A stretch of 64,000 nucleotides of DNA, from the NCBI RefSeq assembly GCF_000196515.1, contig NC_014248.1, forward strand, positions 1,411,501 to 1,475,500, given 5' to 3'. The DNA is from 'Nostoc azollae' 0708. Its GTDB lineage: Bacteria > Cyanobacteriota > Cyanobacteriia > Cyanobacteriales > Nostocaceae. Below are positions 52,263 through 62,558 of the stretch, in pieces; the stretch's first letter is position 1, and each line of letters starts with the position of its first letter. The notes under the pieces are model-generated. The model was not told the origin of the DNA. It searched no databases and saw nothing but the letters and a program-made list of their open reading frames with translations. A program made the position numbers and the translations under genes.

Positions 52263-53609
52263 TTATATATTTGGTAGAAAATCTTCAGCAATTTGTTGTA
52301 TTTGTTGGCGGTTAATTTTACCTTGGGCGTTACGGGGTAAGTTTGGTAGGGGAATCCAATATTTAGGAATTTTGAATTTACTCAGTTGACTTTTGAGTTG
52401 GGTTTCAATTTCTAAGGTGCATCTATTTGGGTGTTTAGGAATATAAATAGCTGTTAATGCTTGTCCCCAATATTTATCCGGTATACCAATTACACAAACA
52501 TCAATAATCAGGTTTGTTTTTCTAATCGCTGATTCTATTTCTGCTGGATAAATATTTTCACCACCTGTAATAATTTTGTTGCTGCTGCGTCCAATAATAT
52601 GTAAATATCCGTCTGAATCTAAAAAACCAATATCATCAACTAAGAAATGACCTGGATTTATCCAAAGTTGTGGATAGTACCCTAACGCCAATGATTTAGC
52701 TTGAATATTGAGATTTTCTGTTAAATTGTCAATGGTGATTTTGGCATGGGGAAGAATATGACCACTGTTAATTTTACCATTCAGAAAATCATCAGGTTTC
52801 AGAGTAGCAATTTGAGAAGCCGTTTCTGTCATTCCGTAAGTAGGTCCTAACCTAATCTGATGAAATCTCGCTTCTTCTAAGAGTTCATCCCATGGTGGCG
52901 CACCTCCTAAAAGCACAGTTTGAAATTGAGATAACCACTGGGTTAGTTGGGGATTTTGCAGTAACCGTTGTAACTGGGTAGGAACTAAAGATATAAAAAA
53001 ATTTGAAACATTAATATTTGCTAATTGATAAGATTCAACTTCTTTAAATGGACTAATAACTAATTTACCACCTGTAGTAAAGCTTCTCATAAATTGCATT
53101 AAACCACTGACATGATATAGGGGTAAAATACAAAGAGAATTAACTGCATTTAATTGAAAATATTCTGTAAACCCTTGTACAGAAGCCGTTAATGTTTCCC
53201 AAGTATGAATAGCAAATTTAATCTTACCCGAAGAACCACCTGTAGGAATCATAATATAATTGGTAATTGGTGATTGGTAATTGCCGGTTGCTGGTTGGAA
53301 ACTAATATTATCTAGTCCCCAAACTATATCCGGTTGGACTAAATCAAAAACTTGTTGCCATTCATTTTTTCCCCAGTCTGGGTTACATAAAAAAACTGGA
53401 CATTTGGCAGCACAAGCAGCGATGAAACTAGCTAGGAATCGGACTGGTTCACGTTCAGCCAAAATTATTTTTGGTGGTTTTTCTTGTGTTGATAATTGGG
53501 ATAGTTGTAAATATAGTTCTGTGGCTATTTGGTAAAAATATTGGCTATTGTTACTAATTAACCAATCCTGATTTTTCAGGTTTTGTAGATAGTCTAAAGG
53601 TTGTTCCAT
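52263..53609 (-). CDS. menE: o-Succinylbenzoate--CoA ligase MenE
   Basis: 448 residues, AMP-binding (ANL) ligase that activates o-succinylbenzoate in phylloquinone synthesis. It shows the P-loop IMIPTGGSSGKIKFAIHTWE, the A5/A8 motifs GPTYGMTETASQIA and GYLHIIGRSSNKIITGGENI, and a C-terminal lysine region (PRNAQGKINRQQI). Just before the P-loop, NYQSPITNY is encoded by an STRR run (53255-53285), an apparent in-frame insertion. Otherwise intact. Confidence 0.88.
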   Translation of the reverse strand: MEQPLDYLQNLKNQDWLISNNSQYFYQIATELYLQLSQLSTQEKPPKIILAEREPVRFLASFIAACAAKCPVFLCNPDWGKNEWQQVFDLVQPDIVWGLDNISFQPATGNYQSPITNYIMIPTGGSSGKIKFAIHTWETLTASVQGFTEYFQLNAVNSLCILPLYHVSGLMQFMRSFTTGGKLVISPFKEVESYQLANINVSNFFISLVPTQLQRLLQNPQLTQWLSQFQTVLLGGAPPWDELLEEARFHQIRLGPTYGMTETASQIATLKPDDFLNGKINSGHILPHAKITIDNLTENLNIQAKSLALGYYPQLWINPGHFLVDDIGFLDSDGYLHIIGRSSNKIITGGENIYPAEIESAIRKTNLIIDVCVIGIPDKYWGQALTAIYIPKHPNRCTLEIETQLKSQLSKFKIPKYWIPLPNLPRNAQGKINRQQIQQIAEDFLPNI

Positions 53610-53758
53610 AAACTTTCAGCTAGTTTGAGTCTTTTTCTTATGACTTCGCAAGTGTCACACTCAAGTCTCTTGTAGTCTCGTTTAGGGTGCGTCAGACCTA
53701 TAAACAGATTTTCGACATCTGACGCACCCTACTAATCTGCCAGTTGCGTAAGTCCTGT

Positions 53759-54676
53759 TTATGCAAAAAAGTGGTTGATACCAAAACCTACTGCGCGGTT
53801 ATTTCTGGATAGTTCTGCTGCTAATTTTAGTGCTGCTTCTCTACCAATTGCAGTTTCAAATACAGATGAAAATACTACATCAATTTGATGCTGGTGACAA
53901 AATTTCCTTAACTGTGATGGTGAACCAACTATACCAGGTTTAATCACAAAAATCCCTTCCCAACCTTTTTTATAATAGTCTTCAAGTTGTTGCAATGTGG
54001 CGACAGATTCATCTAAAGCGATTTTTGTATTATACGCATTACTTAATTCCAGTATTTCTGGGAATTTATCAACAGGTAGAGGTTGTTCAATAAATTCAAT
54101 TCTATTTTTTAGATTTTCGCAAGTTGTCAACCATAATTTAGTTGATGCATAGCTCAGTCCACCATTAGCATCTAAACGCAGTTTTGCTGATTTGGGTAAT
54201 TCCTGAATCAGTGAATTAAAAATTTTTATTTCTTTGGATGTTTCATCAATACCTATTTTCCATTTTAATGTTTTATATCCTTGTCTCCATAAGGTTTTCC
54301 ATTGGTCTAAAGCTGTTTCTCCTGCTGGTAATAAGGCGCTATAGGTGAGATTTTGGTAATTTATAGATTCGTGCTTTCCTAGTAAATTTTCTAATGCTGA
54401 TTCAAAACCAAATTGACAAGCTGGTAATTTATCTGGAATATCAAAAATTATTTCTGGTGTAATTTCTCCTGGTAGTTGACTACAAAAATTTAAAGCTTGT
54501 TCTAGGGTTTCAGAACCAAACCAATGAATAGGGGAAATTTCCCCCCAACTAACTTTACCTGTAATATCCACAAGCCTGATAATTACGCTTTCACGAATTT
54601 CCCAAACTCCATGATTGGTAATTACAGGACGAGTGAATTTTTTACTAATAGGACGATAGGAAAACTGATAAACCAT
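53759..54676 (-). CDS. menC: o-Succinylbenzoate synthase MenC
   Basis: 305 residues from ATG 54676 (MVYQFSYRPISKKFTRPV). Enolase superfamily: KWKIGIDETSKEI (catalytic Lys region), LRLDANGGLS (Asp metal ligand), RIEFIEQPLP (Glu ligand), ALDES and IVIKPG-like FVIKPGIVGS. It dehydrates SHCHC to o-succinylbenzoate. Its ATG overlaps the menA stop as TAATG, so the two are translationally coupled. Intact. Confidence 0.9.
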   Translation of the reverse strand: MVYQFSYRPISKKFTRPVITNHGVWEIRESVIIRLVDITGKVSWGEISPIHWFGSETLEQALNFCSQLPGEITPEIIFDIPDKLPACQFGFESALENLLGKHESINYQNLTYSALLPAGETALDQWKTLWRQGYKTLKWKIGIDETSKEIKIFNSLIQELPKSAKLRLDANGGLSYASTKLWLTTCENLKNRIEFIEQPLPVDKFPEILELSNAYNTKIALDESVATLQQLEDYYKKGWEGIFVIKPGIVGSPSQLRKFCHQHQIDVVFSSVFETAIGREAALKLAAELSRNNRAVGFGINHFFA

Positions 54677-55575
54677 TAGCCCAGCATAAATCCTGTACCA
54701 AATAATAAGCAACTCCAAAAATGTACAGTTACAGCAATGAATTTACAGTTACTAACTTTATCTGGTAAATCGTGATTTTCTAGGACATGACGACATAATT
54801 TGAATGCAAAGGGTAAACTTACCCAACTTAATAGCGTCCAAATTGGGAAAACTCCTAATCCAACCAACAACAAAGACAAGGGATAAATACTAGCTGTAAA
54901 CCAAACTAGGACTTGTGCGCTCTTCTGTGTACCTAAACGAACAATAGGCGATCGCTTTCCTGCCGCTATATCATCCTTAATTTGGTGAAAGTGTGAGCAA
55001 AATAAAACTAAGCTAGTGACAATACCGACAATCACGGAAGCGGCTAAATTGGTGATAGACCAAGTTTGTGTTTGACTGTAGTAGGCTGCTGCCATTCCCA
55101 ATGGTCCAAAAGCAACAAAACAGAGAATTTCGCCCAAACCCTGGTATCCTAGACGAAAGGGAGGTCCTTGGTACATATAGCCCAAACCGCAGCATAGCAA
55201 AATTATACCAATTACAGTCGGGTCTTTTTGCAAAAGGGCGATCACAATTATCCCCAACAAACCCGAACCTAAACATAAATTTCCTAACCAAAACATTAAC
55301 TGCTTATTACCAGATAAGTTCACCAGCGAGTGATGTTTATTTTTATCAATCCCTGTTTCCGAGTCAAAAACATCATTACTGATATTTTCCCAAGCCAGAA
55401 TTAAAATCGCTGCAGTCATAAAAACTGCAAATATTACGCCATTAAAAATTTTAGTTTCTGCAAAAGCTACCCCTGAACCTACCCATATAGGCATAATAGC
55501 AACACTATACATCGGCGGTTTAATAGCCGCTATCCATAATTTGTTTTTGGGCATTGATATATGATTTCTAGTCAT
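54676..55575 (-). CDS. menA: DHNA phytyltransferase MenA (UbiA family)
   Basis: 299 residues with eight or nine membrane segments. The first Asp-rich motif is NISNDVFDSETGIDKNKHHS, the second HFHQIKDDIAAGKRSP. It attaches the phytyl chain to 1,4-dihydroxy-2-naphthoate in phylloquinone synthesis. ATG 55575; ATG 55554 is an alternative. Divergent from menF, coupled to menC. Intact. Confidence 0.92.
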   Translation of the reverse strand: MTRNHISMPKNKLWIAAIKPPMYSVAIMPIWVGSGVAFAETKIFNGVIFAVFMTAAILILAWENISNDVFDSETGIDKNKHHSLVNLSGNKQLMFWLGNLCLGSGLLGIIVIALLQKDPTVIGIILLCCGLGYMYQGPPFRLGYQGLGEILCFVAFGPLGMAAAYYSQTQTWSITNLAASVIVGIVTSLVLFCSHFHQIKDDIAAGKRSPIVRLGTQKSAQVLVWFTASIYPLSLLLVGLGVFPIWTLLSWVSLPFAFKLCRHVLENHDLPDKVSNCKFIAVTVHFWSCLLFGTGFMLG

Positions 55576-55739
55576 CAGTCGTGATGAATTAAATTACCAA
55601 AAATTTACTTATCAATTAGATTTTATAGTTTAGTGAGACATTTAGGGGTGGTGAATTGCCAAAAAATGCTAACTTTGTGATTGCTGGTTTACCTCATGGT
55701 CATAAAACTTGGCTTTACATTTTGCAGCCACTAAACAGC

Positions 55740-55767
55740 CTTGGTTCTGGGAAACCCCAGAACCAAG
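55740..55767. other. 12-bp perfect hairpin between menA and menF
   Basis: CTTGGTTCTGGG and CCCAGAACCAAG pair around AAAC in the 300-bp menA-menF spacer, about 110 bp before the menF start. A 61-codon frame at 55656-55841 covers this region but has no recognisable family. Confidence 0.6.
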
Positions 55768-55875
55768 CAAATTTGAGGCTGGTTAATTGGCCACTGAATA
55801 TGTTACCTATAGAAATAGGACCACAACTTATTACGCTTTAGGAAGATAACTTAAAAAAAATTAACTTACACATCC

Positions 55876-57291
55876 ATGACAATGTCACCATGTCGCAGCC
55901 GTTGCTTTGTAGACTATGAAGATTTGCATCAATTGCTGTTAGCAGTTCAAGAAAAGTGCTGTGAAAATCATAGCCAGCAAATTGTTAGTATTTCTCTACA
56001 AATTGACTTGATTGATCCTTTAGTGGTATTGGATAAATTTGCCCAAGCAAATACATTAAATTTTTACTTTGAAAATAGAAGTAAAGGTGAAGCCATTGCA
56101 GCCATTGATGCTGTAACCAAATTAGAGATTACTGGTAAAGACAGGTTTAGTAAGACAGAGGAGTTTATCAAAGATTGCCTCAGAAATGTCGTCAACTTTG
56201 GCAATACAAATCAATCATTTGCAGGTATGCACTTTTTTTCTTGTTTTAGTTTTTTTGATCAGCATCACCAAGCAGATTATCCATTTCCAGCCGCTACTAT
56301 TTTTCTACCTAAATTGCAAGTAGCTGTAAAAAATTTATCCTGTACTTTAGTGGTGAATAATTTGATTCATGCCAATATTAATATTCAAACCATATTACGA
56401 GAATTACAAAATGAAGTCAAAACTCTCCAATTTTTATCACATTATTCTCCCAACATTGAATTTTCTCCATCTAACTTTAACAAAAGTAAGATTACCAATT
56501 CCCACAGTTTCAAGCATTCAGTATCATCAGCTTTAGAGAAAATTGCATCTAATCATTTAAGAAAAATTGTTTTAGCAGATGCTTTAGATGTCAGAGCATA
56601 TAATTGTTTTAACTTATTCAAATCCTTAAATAATCTGCGACAACTACATCCTAACTGTTATGTTTTCTCTACCAGCAATGGTAAAGGACAAAATTTCATT
56701 GGTGCTAGTCCAGAACGATTAATTAGTATTCAAGAACAGCAATTAATAACAGATGCTTTAGCAGGTTCAGCACCCAGAGGAAGAACACGTAATGAAGATG
56801 CAGCTAATGCCAAGAATTTAGTTAATAGCAACAAAGAAAAGCACGAACACTCCCTAGTTATTGATTTTATCACCCAACGTCTATCACAATTAGGTTTATT
56901 TCCGCAAATTTTAGCCCCACGTCTGCGACAATTATCCAATATTCAGCATTTATGGACACCAATTACGGCTGTAGTACCTGTTAACATCCATCCGTTCAAA
57001 ATCCTTTCCCAATTACATCCTACACCAGCCGTTGCAGGTGCACCCAGAGATATTGCTTGTGCAGAAATTCGCCGTTATGAAAATTTTGAAAGAGGTTTAT
57101 ATGCCGCACCCCTGGGTTGGGTAGATGGCAACGGAAATTGTGAGTTTATTGTCGGGATTCGTTCAGCATTAATTGATGGGGATCATGCTAGACTATATGC
57201 AGGTGCTGGTATAGTTGCCGGTTCCGATCCTGATAAGGAATTTGCGGAAGTGCAACTTAAGTTGCAAGCTTTACTCAAAGCGTTGGTTTAA
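55876..57291 (+). CDS. menF: Isochorismate synthase MenF
   Basis: 471 residues, chorismate-utilising enzyme family: IGASPERLISIQEQQLITDA, LAGSAPRGRTRNEDAANAK (Ala-Gly-Ser substrate loop), HLWTPITAVVP, LHPTPAVAGAPRDIACAEI and GAGIVAGSDPDKEFAEVQLK. It converts chorismate to isochorismate at the start of phylloquinone synthesis. Divergent from menA. Intact. Confidence 0.92.
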   Translation: MTMSPCRSRCFVDYEDLHQLLLAVQEKCCENHSQQIVSISLQIDLIDPLVVLDKFAQANTLNFYFENRSKGEAIAAIDAVTKLEITGKDRFSKTEEFIKDCLRNVVNFGNTNQSFAGMHFFSCFSFFDQHHQADYPFPAATIFLPKLQVAVKNLSCTLVVNNLIHANINIQTILRELQNEVKTLQFLSHYSPNIEFSPSNFNKSKITNSHSFKHSVSSALEKIASNHLRKIVLADALDVRAYNCFNLFKSLNNLRQLHPNCYVFSTSNGKGQNFIGASPERLISIQEQQLITDALAGSAPRGRTRNEDAANAKNLVNSNKEKHEHSLVIDFITQRLSQLGLFPQILAPRLRQLSNIQHLWTPITAVVPVNIHPFKILSQLHPTPAVAGAPRDIACAEIRRYENFERGLYAAPLGWVDGNGNCEFIVGIRSALIDGDHARLYAGAGIVAGSDPDKEFAEVQLKLQALLKALV

Positions 57292-57397
57292 CAGATACCA
57301 CAATCTGGAAGAGTTTTGGAAAATTGGTTATGGATGTATTCGAACTCTGATACATCCCCCTTATTTAAGGAGGATCGATAGGGTTTGAAAAGTTTTT

Positions 57398-57714
57398 AAA
57401 TATCCTCTAACCAGCGAATCACATAAGCTTGACTATAAAAATCTAAAAGTGCTTCTGCTAAACTTTCTATATTGAGTTGTAGACAACTGATTCATTCTCT
57501 CTTCTATCTGAGGTTCAACAGTACCAAATCGATGAGAAACTAAACGGAGAATTAATAACACCTCTGCTTCTTGTTTTCCTTCCTGTTTACCAATTTGCAA
57601 ACCTTCCTGTTTTCCTTCCCACTTTCCTTTTTGCAGGATATCTTGATAAATTGCAGATTGTTGCATAATTTTCTCTCGGAATAGTTGTTGAATTATGTCT
57701 TTTTCAAACCGCAA
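57398..57714 (-). pseudogene. Rpn/DUF4351-like protein, C-terminal remnant
   Basis: Reads LRFEKDIIQQLFREKIMQQS and AIYQDILQKGKWEGKQEGLQ with a Gln/Lys/Gly-rich repeat, then ILRLVSHRFGTVEPQIEERM; a frameshift near 57490 moves the family ending (NIESLAEALLDFYSQAYVIR WLEDI, split by a space) to another frame. Upstream there is an in-frame stop and no N-terminal nuclease domain. A remnant of the PD-(D/E)XK-related Rpn/transposase-like family. Confidence 0.65.
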
Positions 57715-57887
57715 ACCAGCTAGAAGCTGTAGGTATAATCAGTCAGGTAAAATAGGTGTTTTTTATCATAAAACCTTATAGCGATGATCAATCACGCATA
57801 AACAGACAAAACATTGATTTGGTATCAATCCATACAGTTGGACTTTGTTTGTCTACCAGCAATTTATCATCGCTACTTTCTTGAATT

Positions 57888-59195
57888 TTATTCCAAATCA
57901 CGATGGGTAAATGATTTCCCATTAGCTCCTGTGTAGCTGCTAACAATATGACCATCACCAGACATTTGATATTTATATGTCACCAAACCCTCTAAACCCA
58001 CAGGTCCCCGAGGTGGCATTTGTTGGGTACTAATTCCTACTTCTGCACCGAAACCATAACGGAAACCATCGGCAAAACGGGTAGAACAATTATGATAAAC
58101 TCCCGCTGCATTTACTAAAGCTTGAAAAGTTTCTGCTGCTGCTACATCTTCCGTCACAATTGCTTCTGTGTGCCGAGAACCATATTCCCTAATGTGGCTT
58201 ATGGAATCTTCTAAAGAATCAACAATTTTAATTGCTAAAATCAAATCACCGTATTCTGTTTCCCAGTCTATTTCTGTCGTACTACCAAGATTAGGTAAAA
58301 TTTCTAAAGTGCGTTCATCACCTCTTAATTCTACATTTTGTGCTGCTAAAGCTGCGGCGATTTTTGGTAAGAACTCTGAAGCAATTCTATTGTGAACTAA
58401 TAAGGTTTCAATGGCATTACAAGCAGCAGGATATTGAGTTTTAGAATCAAGAGTAATATTAATGGCTTTATCAATATCAGCCGCTTTGTCTACATAAAGA
58501 TGACAAATTCCATCGGCATGACCAAGTACAGGAATGCGAGTATTTTCTTGGACGAATCTGACAAAAGAATTAGAACCTCTGGGAATAATTAGATCTACAT
58601 ATTTATCTAATTGTAAAAGTTCTAATATTTCTTCTCTGGTTGTTAGCAATTGTACCGCATCCGGGTTAACAGCCGTGTGAGATAATTCTTGTTTAATGGT
58701 TTTAACTATGACTTCACAAGAACGTAAAGCTTCTTTCCCACCTTTGAGAATTACACCGTTACCTGATTTAATTGCTAGAGAAACAATTTGAATTGCAGCT
58801 TCAGGACGGGCTTCAAAAATAATTCCTAATACACCCAAAGGACAGGTAATACGTTTGAGAATTAAGCCAGTATCAACTTCCCGGTGAATTTGTACCTTAC
58901 CCACAGGATCATCTAATTTACCAACATCACGCACACCTGCGATGGCATCTCTTAACTTATGTTCATCTAACTGCAAACGTTTATAAAGAGGTTTAGCAAT
59001 CCCTTCAGCCACAGCCGCTTGACAATCAGCCAGATTTGCTGTCAATATTTCCTCTTTAGCAGATTCTAATGCCAGTGCAATCGCATCAATAGCTTGATTT
59101 TTCTCCTCAGTCGAAAGCAAAGCTAACTTACTAGCCGCTAAACGGGTTTGTTGGGCAATCTGAACTAACGGAAAAGTAACTTGCACAGTAGTCAT
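57888..59195 (-). CDS. proA: Glutamate-5-semialdehyde dehydrogenase ProA
   Basis: 435 residues from ATG 59195 ([20 protein letters not shown]). Aldehyde dehydrogenase fold: [20 protein letters not shown], catalytic region [16 protein letters not shown] (Cys) and [20 protein letters not shown]. It catalyses the NADPH-dependent reduction of gamma-glutamyl phosphate in proline synthesis. The open frame continues upstream to 59231 but the internal ATG matches the family. Intact. Confidence 0.95.
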   Translation of the reverse strand: MTTVQVTFPLVQIAQQTRLAASKLALLSTEEKNQAIDAIALALESAKEEILTANLADCQAAVAEGIAKPLYKRLQLDEHKLRDAIAGVRDVGKLDDPVGKVQIHREVDTGLILKRITCPLGVLGIIFEARPEAAIQIVSLAIKSGNGVILKGGKEALRSCEVIVKTIKQELSHTAVNPDAVQLLTTREEILELLQLDKYVDLIIPRGSNSFVRFVQENTRIPVLGHADGICHLYVDKAADIDKAINITLDSKTQYPAACNAIETLLVHNRIASEFLPKIAAALAAQNVELRGDERTLEILPNLGSTTEIDWETEYGDLILAIKIVDSLEDSISHIREYGSRHTEAIVTEDVAAAETFQALVNAAGVYHNCSTRFADGFRYGFGAEVGISTQQMPPRGPVGLEGLVTYKYQMSGDGHIVSSYTGANGKSFTHRDLE

Positions 59196-59452
59196 AACGA
59201 AAATAAAGTTAATTATAATAACCAAAGTCAATCAAGAGTGCTGAGTTACAAGATCGTAGTCCCTACACAACGAGCTTGCATTGAGTTTTTAGTGATGAGT
59301 AGGGAATCTAGTAAATCACTCAACACTCAAGTAATTACCAATTTTTGCACAAATGTGGTAATCATAGCTAATTTGTCGGACATGAGATTTAGTGCCAATC
59401 ATCCCTTTAGCAAGGTCTATCAACAAAATTAAAATAAATCCTCAGTATGTAA

Positions 59453-61006
59453 ATGAATATTACCGAATTAGTCAAGATTTCAGTTATTCTCCTGCTCGTT
59501 GCCACTGGTGTAGCTTTGGTATCTCGTCGTTTGGGAGTCCCTTATGTTACGGGTTTAGTCTTGGCAGGTTTGCCAATCACAGAACTATTATCTCGTCCCA
59601 TTGGTTTAGATCCTGCTCTGGTTTTAAATCTTTTCCTGCCAATTCTCATCTTTGAGGCTGGTATCAACACCGATATCAGCCGTCTACGCAGCACTTTTAA
59701 ACCAATTGCCCTTCTAGCGGGGCCTGGGGCTGTGCTTTCCAGTGCTATTATTGCCGTCCTATTAAAATTTGGGCTAGCACTGACTTGGATACCTGCTCTA
59801 TTGATAGGAGTAATTCTGGCAAACACTGATACAGTTTCCATGATTGCCGTCTTTAAGGATATACCAGTACCCTCCCGGCTTTCTGCCATTGTTGAAGGAG
59901 AAACCCTTTTTAACGATGCCGCTGCCCTAGTTTTCTTCAATCTGATTTTGCAAGTATATTCCACAGGTTCACTCACATTACTAGAAGGAATCCAACAACT
60001 ACTATTTATCTCTGTAGGGGGCTGCCTCGTAGGTTTAGTACTAGGCTACTTAAGCATACCTATATTTTCCCGTTTAGATGATCCCCTAGGCAGTCTCTTA
60101 CTGACCGTCGCAGTTGCATTAGGAACTTTTCAAGTTGGACAATTCCTGGGTGTATCAGGCGCTGTTGCCGTAGTTGTAGCTGGATTAATTTTCGGTAATT
60201 TTGGACTGTCTGGGAAGACTTCCGCTTCCAGTCGTATTACCTTGTTTAGTTTCTGGGAATATGCCAGTTTTACTGTCAACACCTTTATTTTTCTCCTAAT
60301 TGGTGTAGAAATAAACCTAGTGACACTTTGGAGAACTTTACCTGCTATTCTACTTGCTGTTTTAGTTTATCAAGCGGGAAGAATTCTGACAGTCTATCCA
60401 CTACTGACAGCGGTTCGTTGGTTTGACCGCCCAATTCCTCTGCGCTGGCAACATTTACTCTTTTTAGGTAACATCAAGGGTTCACTTTCGATGGCTCTGG
60501 CATTGAGCCTACCCAGTATGCTGGCAGGTCGAGAATTTCTCATTACTTTAGTCTTTGGTAGTGTGTTGGTGTCATTAGTAGGACAGGGTTTAAGCTTGCC
60601 TTGGCTAGTCAAACGCTTAAAATTATCTAAAGTCTCAGAATCACAGCACCAAGTCGAAGAAATGCAAGCCCAACTGATTACAAGTAAAGCAGCACAGGAT
60701 GAATTAGATAGCTTGTTGAAGTCAGGGGTATTACCAAAGGCCCTCTATGAAGAAATGCGTTCAGCTTATCAGGTAAGAATTGCTGGAGCAGAAAAGGTAT
60801 TGCGAGAATTTTATAATCGCCGTCCAGACGAGTTTGCAGCTAAAAGTCATGATATTGGTAAACTAGATGCTATTCGCCGTCGTTTATTGCTTGCAGAAAA
60901 AGGGGCACTCAACGAAGCAATGCGGAAGCGAATTCTTTCCGAAGATATTACGCGAGGGCGGATACAAACTATCGATAAACAGTTACTCCAACTTGATGAT
61001 GATTAA
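59453..61006 (+). CDS. Cation:proton antiporter (CPA1, NhaP-like)
   Basis: 517 residues with about 12 membrane helices. Transport-site segments: ILANTDTVSMIAVFKDIPVP and IVEGETLFNDAAALVFFNLI (the ND pair), typical of CPA1 Na+/H+ exchangers. The C-terminal cytosolic part (~390-517) is helical and charged. Role in pH and sodium homeostasis inferred. Its 3' end overlaps the convergent DUF3124 gene by 4 bases. Intact. Confidence 0.9.
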   Translation: MNITELVKISVILLLVATGVALVSRRLGVPYVTGLVLAGLPITELLSRPIGLDPALVLNLFLPILIFEAGINTDISRLRSTFKPIALLAGPGAVLSSAIIAVLLKFGLALTWIPALLIGVILANTDTVSMIAVFKDIPVPSRLSAIVEGETLFNDAAALVFFNLILQVYSTGSLTLLEGIQQLLFISVGGCLVGLVLGYLSIPIFSRLDDPLGSLLLTVAVALGTFQVGQFLGVSGAVAVVVAGLIFGNFGLSGKTSASSRITLFSFWEYASFTVNTFIFLLIGVEINLVTLWRTLPAILLAVLVYQAGRILTVYPLLTAVRWFDRPIPLRWQHLLFLGNIKGSLSMALALSLPSMLAGREFLITLVFGSVLVSLVGQGLSLPWLVKRLKLSKVSESQHQVEEMQAQLITSKAAQDELDSLLKSGVLPKALYEEMRSAYQVRIAGAEKVLREFYNRRPDEFAAKSHDIGKLDAIRRRLLLAEKGALNEAMRKRILSEDITRGRIQTIDKQLLQLDDD

Positions 61007-61551
61007 TTTTGGTTTTTAATACCCTTGCCAGGACTGGTAAAAGAAATTCCTTGCTGAAAATCAGTACCAATCATGATTGCCTCTACTATCGGTTCAGAAA
61101 CTTCTGTTGAGGCTACCCACTCGACAATAAAGTTTGCACCCAAACCACCACTGGTATCATTTCTATTGATAAGAACATCTGTTGAAGCCAGGGTATCCAG
61201 TTGAATAGGATGCTCTAAATATTGCTTTATAAATTTCCCATGTGAGTCATAGTAACGCACAGAAGTAATGATGATCGGTTTTTCTAAATCTGTATTGCGA
61301 ATACTCAACGTGGCCGCAAAATTAAAAATTTCCTGTCGATTGTGATGATAAATATGAGAATAGACAGGAACATAAATAGTCTGACCCATTGCTATCTTGA
61401 AGTTTTTATCTAAGGTCACAGTTTTTTGAAATGAGATGGTTGGAGTAGTATTAGCTTGTGACTTAGATGGAATGTCTATTGATTGACAACATGTAAGCAA
61501 AGTCACTGCGACTATTAAATAAATAAAATAAATCTTTGGATATAGGTTCAC
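61003..61551 (-). CDS. DUF3124 family lipoprotein
   Basis: 182 residues from a GTG start. Signal peptide with lipobox (YLIVAVTLLTCCQS; Cys around residue 21). The mature part resembles DUF3124: GQTIYVPVYSHIYHHNRQEI FNFAATLSIRNT (split by a space), GGLGANFIVEWVA. Function unknown. Convergent with and 4-bp overlapping the antiporter. Intact. Confidence 0.75.
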   Translation of the reverse strand: MNLYPKIYFIYLIVAVTLLTCCQSIDIPSKSQANTTPTISFQKTVTLDKNFKIAMGQTIYVPVYSHIYHHNRQEIFNFAATLSIRNTDLEKPIIITSVRYYDSHGKFIKQYLEHPIQLDTLASTDVLINRNDTSGGLGANFIVEWVASTEVSEPIVEAIMIGTDFQQGISFTSPGKGIKNQN

Positions 61552-61599
61552 TAAAACTATAGGAATCCTATTTGAGTTTTCAACAAATCACATAAACAC

Positions 61600-61660
61600 T
61601 TTTTTATTCCCTATTCCCTATTCCCTTCTTACTGTCACCTGTCACCTGTTCTCACAACCT
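61600..61660. repeat. STRR
   Basis: ATTCCCTATTCCCTATTCCC and CTGTCACCTGTCACCTGT tandem heptamers lie between the DUF3124 and TrkA-N genes, reaching into the latter's stop region. Confidence 0.75.
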
Positions 61661-62325
61661 TCGATAAAATCAATAACTTGGTGTAAACATCCTGGTTTAG
61701 TCACAATCAGTACAGTCGAACCTGGTTCTAGCACTGTACTACCATTAGGAATCATTAAATCCTCGTGAGGAAGAGGTTGGTAGCCGATAATTAGTGAGCC
61801 AGTGGGAAACCGAGAATCTTGAGCAATTTCAGCAACGCTGCGACTAGCTACATAACAACTGTTGGGAATAGCGAGTTTTAAAACCTCAATCTGCCCCTGG
61901 TCAAAATGCATCATTGATTCTATTTGGGGATACTCAATGGCATTCACCATTGTGGAAACTGCTAGCTCGACGGTACTGATAATATGGTTTGCTCCTGCCA
62001 GACGAAGCGGTTCGACAAAATCGGGGTGACGCATTCGACTGATCATATGGGGAACACCGTAGTGCTTGGCAAGAGTTACCATCGCTAAGTTTAAAGCATC
62101 ACTTCTGAGGACAGCTGCTAAGGAATCTGCTTTACGAATTCCAGCTTCTAACAACACTTCTGTACTCACAGCACTGCCTTCAAAAGCCATAGCTCCGACT
62201 TGTTCACGGGCGTAGCGGCAGGCAGTGGGGTCAATATCAATAATGGCAACAGTATGTCCTAGTTCTACCAACTTTTGAGCCAAAGACAGCCCTACTAAGC
62301 CTGCTCCACCAATTAGCACGTACAT
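61642..62325 (-). CDS. TrkA-N/TrkA-C NAD-binding protein
   Basis: 227 residues. N-terminal Rossmann domain: MYVLIGGAGLVGLSLAQKLV with the acidic IIDIDP at the end of the second strand, as in NAD-binding TrkA/KTN proteins. Residues ~140-220 form the TrkA-C part (GQIEVLKLAIPNSCYVASRS, STVLEPGSTVLIVTKPG). Regulates a potassium channel or transporter; the partner is unknown. AGGAG before the ATG. Intact. Confidence 0.88.
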   Translation of the reverse strand: MYVLIGGAGLVGLSLAQKLVELGHTVAIIDIDPTACRYAREQVGAMAFEGSAVSTEVLLEAGIRKADSLAAVLRSDALNLAMVTLAKHYGVPHMISRMRHPDFVEPLRLAGANHIISTVELAVSTMVNAIEYPQIESMMHFDQGQIEVLKLAIPNSCYVASRSVAEIAQDSRFPTGSLIIGYQPLPHEDLMIPNGSTVLEPGSTVLIVTKPGCLHQVIDFIEGCENR

Positions 62326-62558
62326 GGTTGCTCCTGACGCTCAAAAACGTTTTACTTTAACTTATATCAAATCCGTTGGAATAGGTGACAGTTATCAGTG
62401 GGAATAGGAAATATTTATTCTGAACTCTTGCTTCCTACCTTCTCCCTCCTAAAACTCCCTTTTCTTAAACTTTTACAAAATTCTGATCACGAATCCTAGA
62501 TTATTGGGTATTTATGGAATATAATGAGACCCTTTTGCTCAGGGATATCATCATGTGA

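Noticed and set aside
55656-55841. 61-codon frame between menA and menF
   Set aside because: TTG start, spans a perfect hairpin, no family; treated as spacer.
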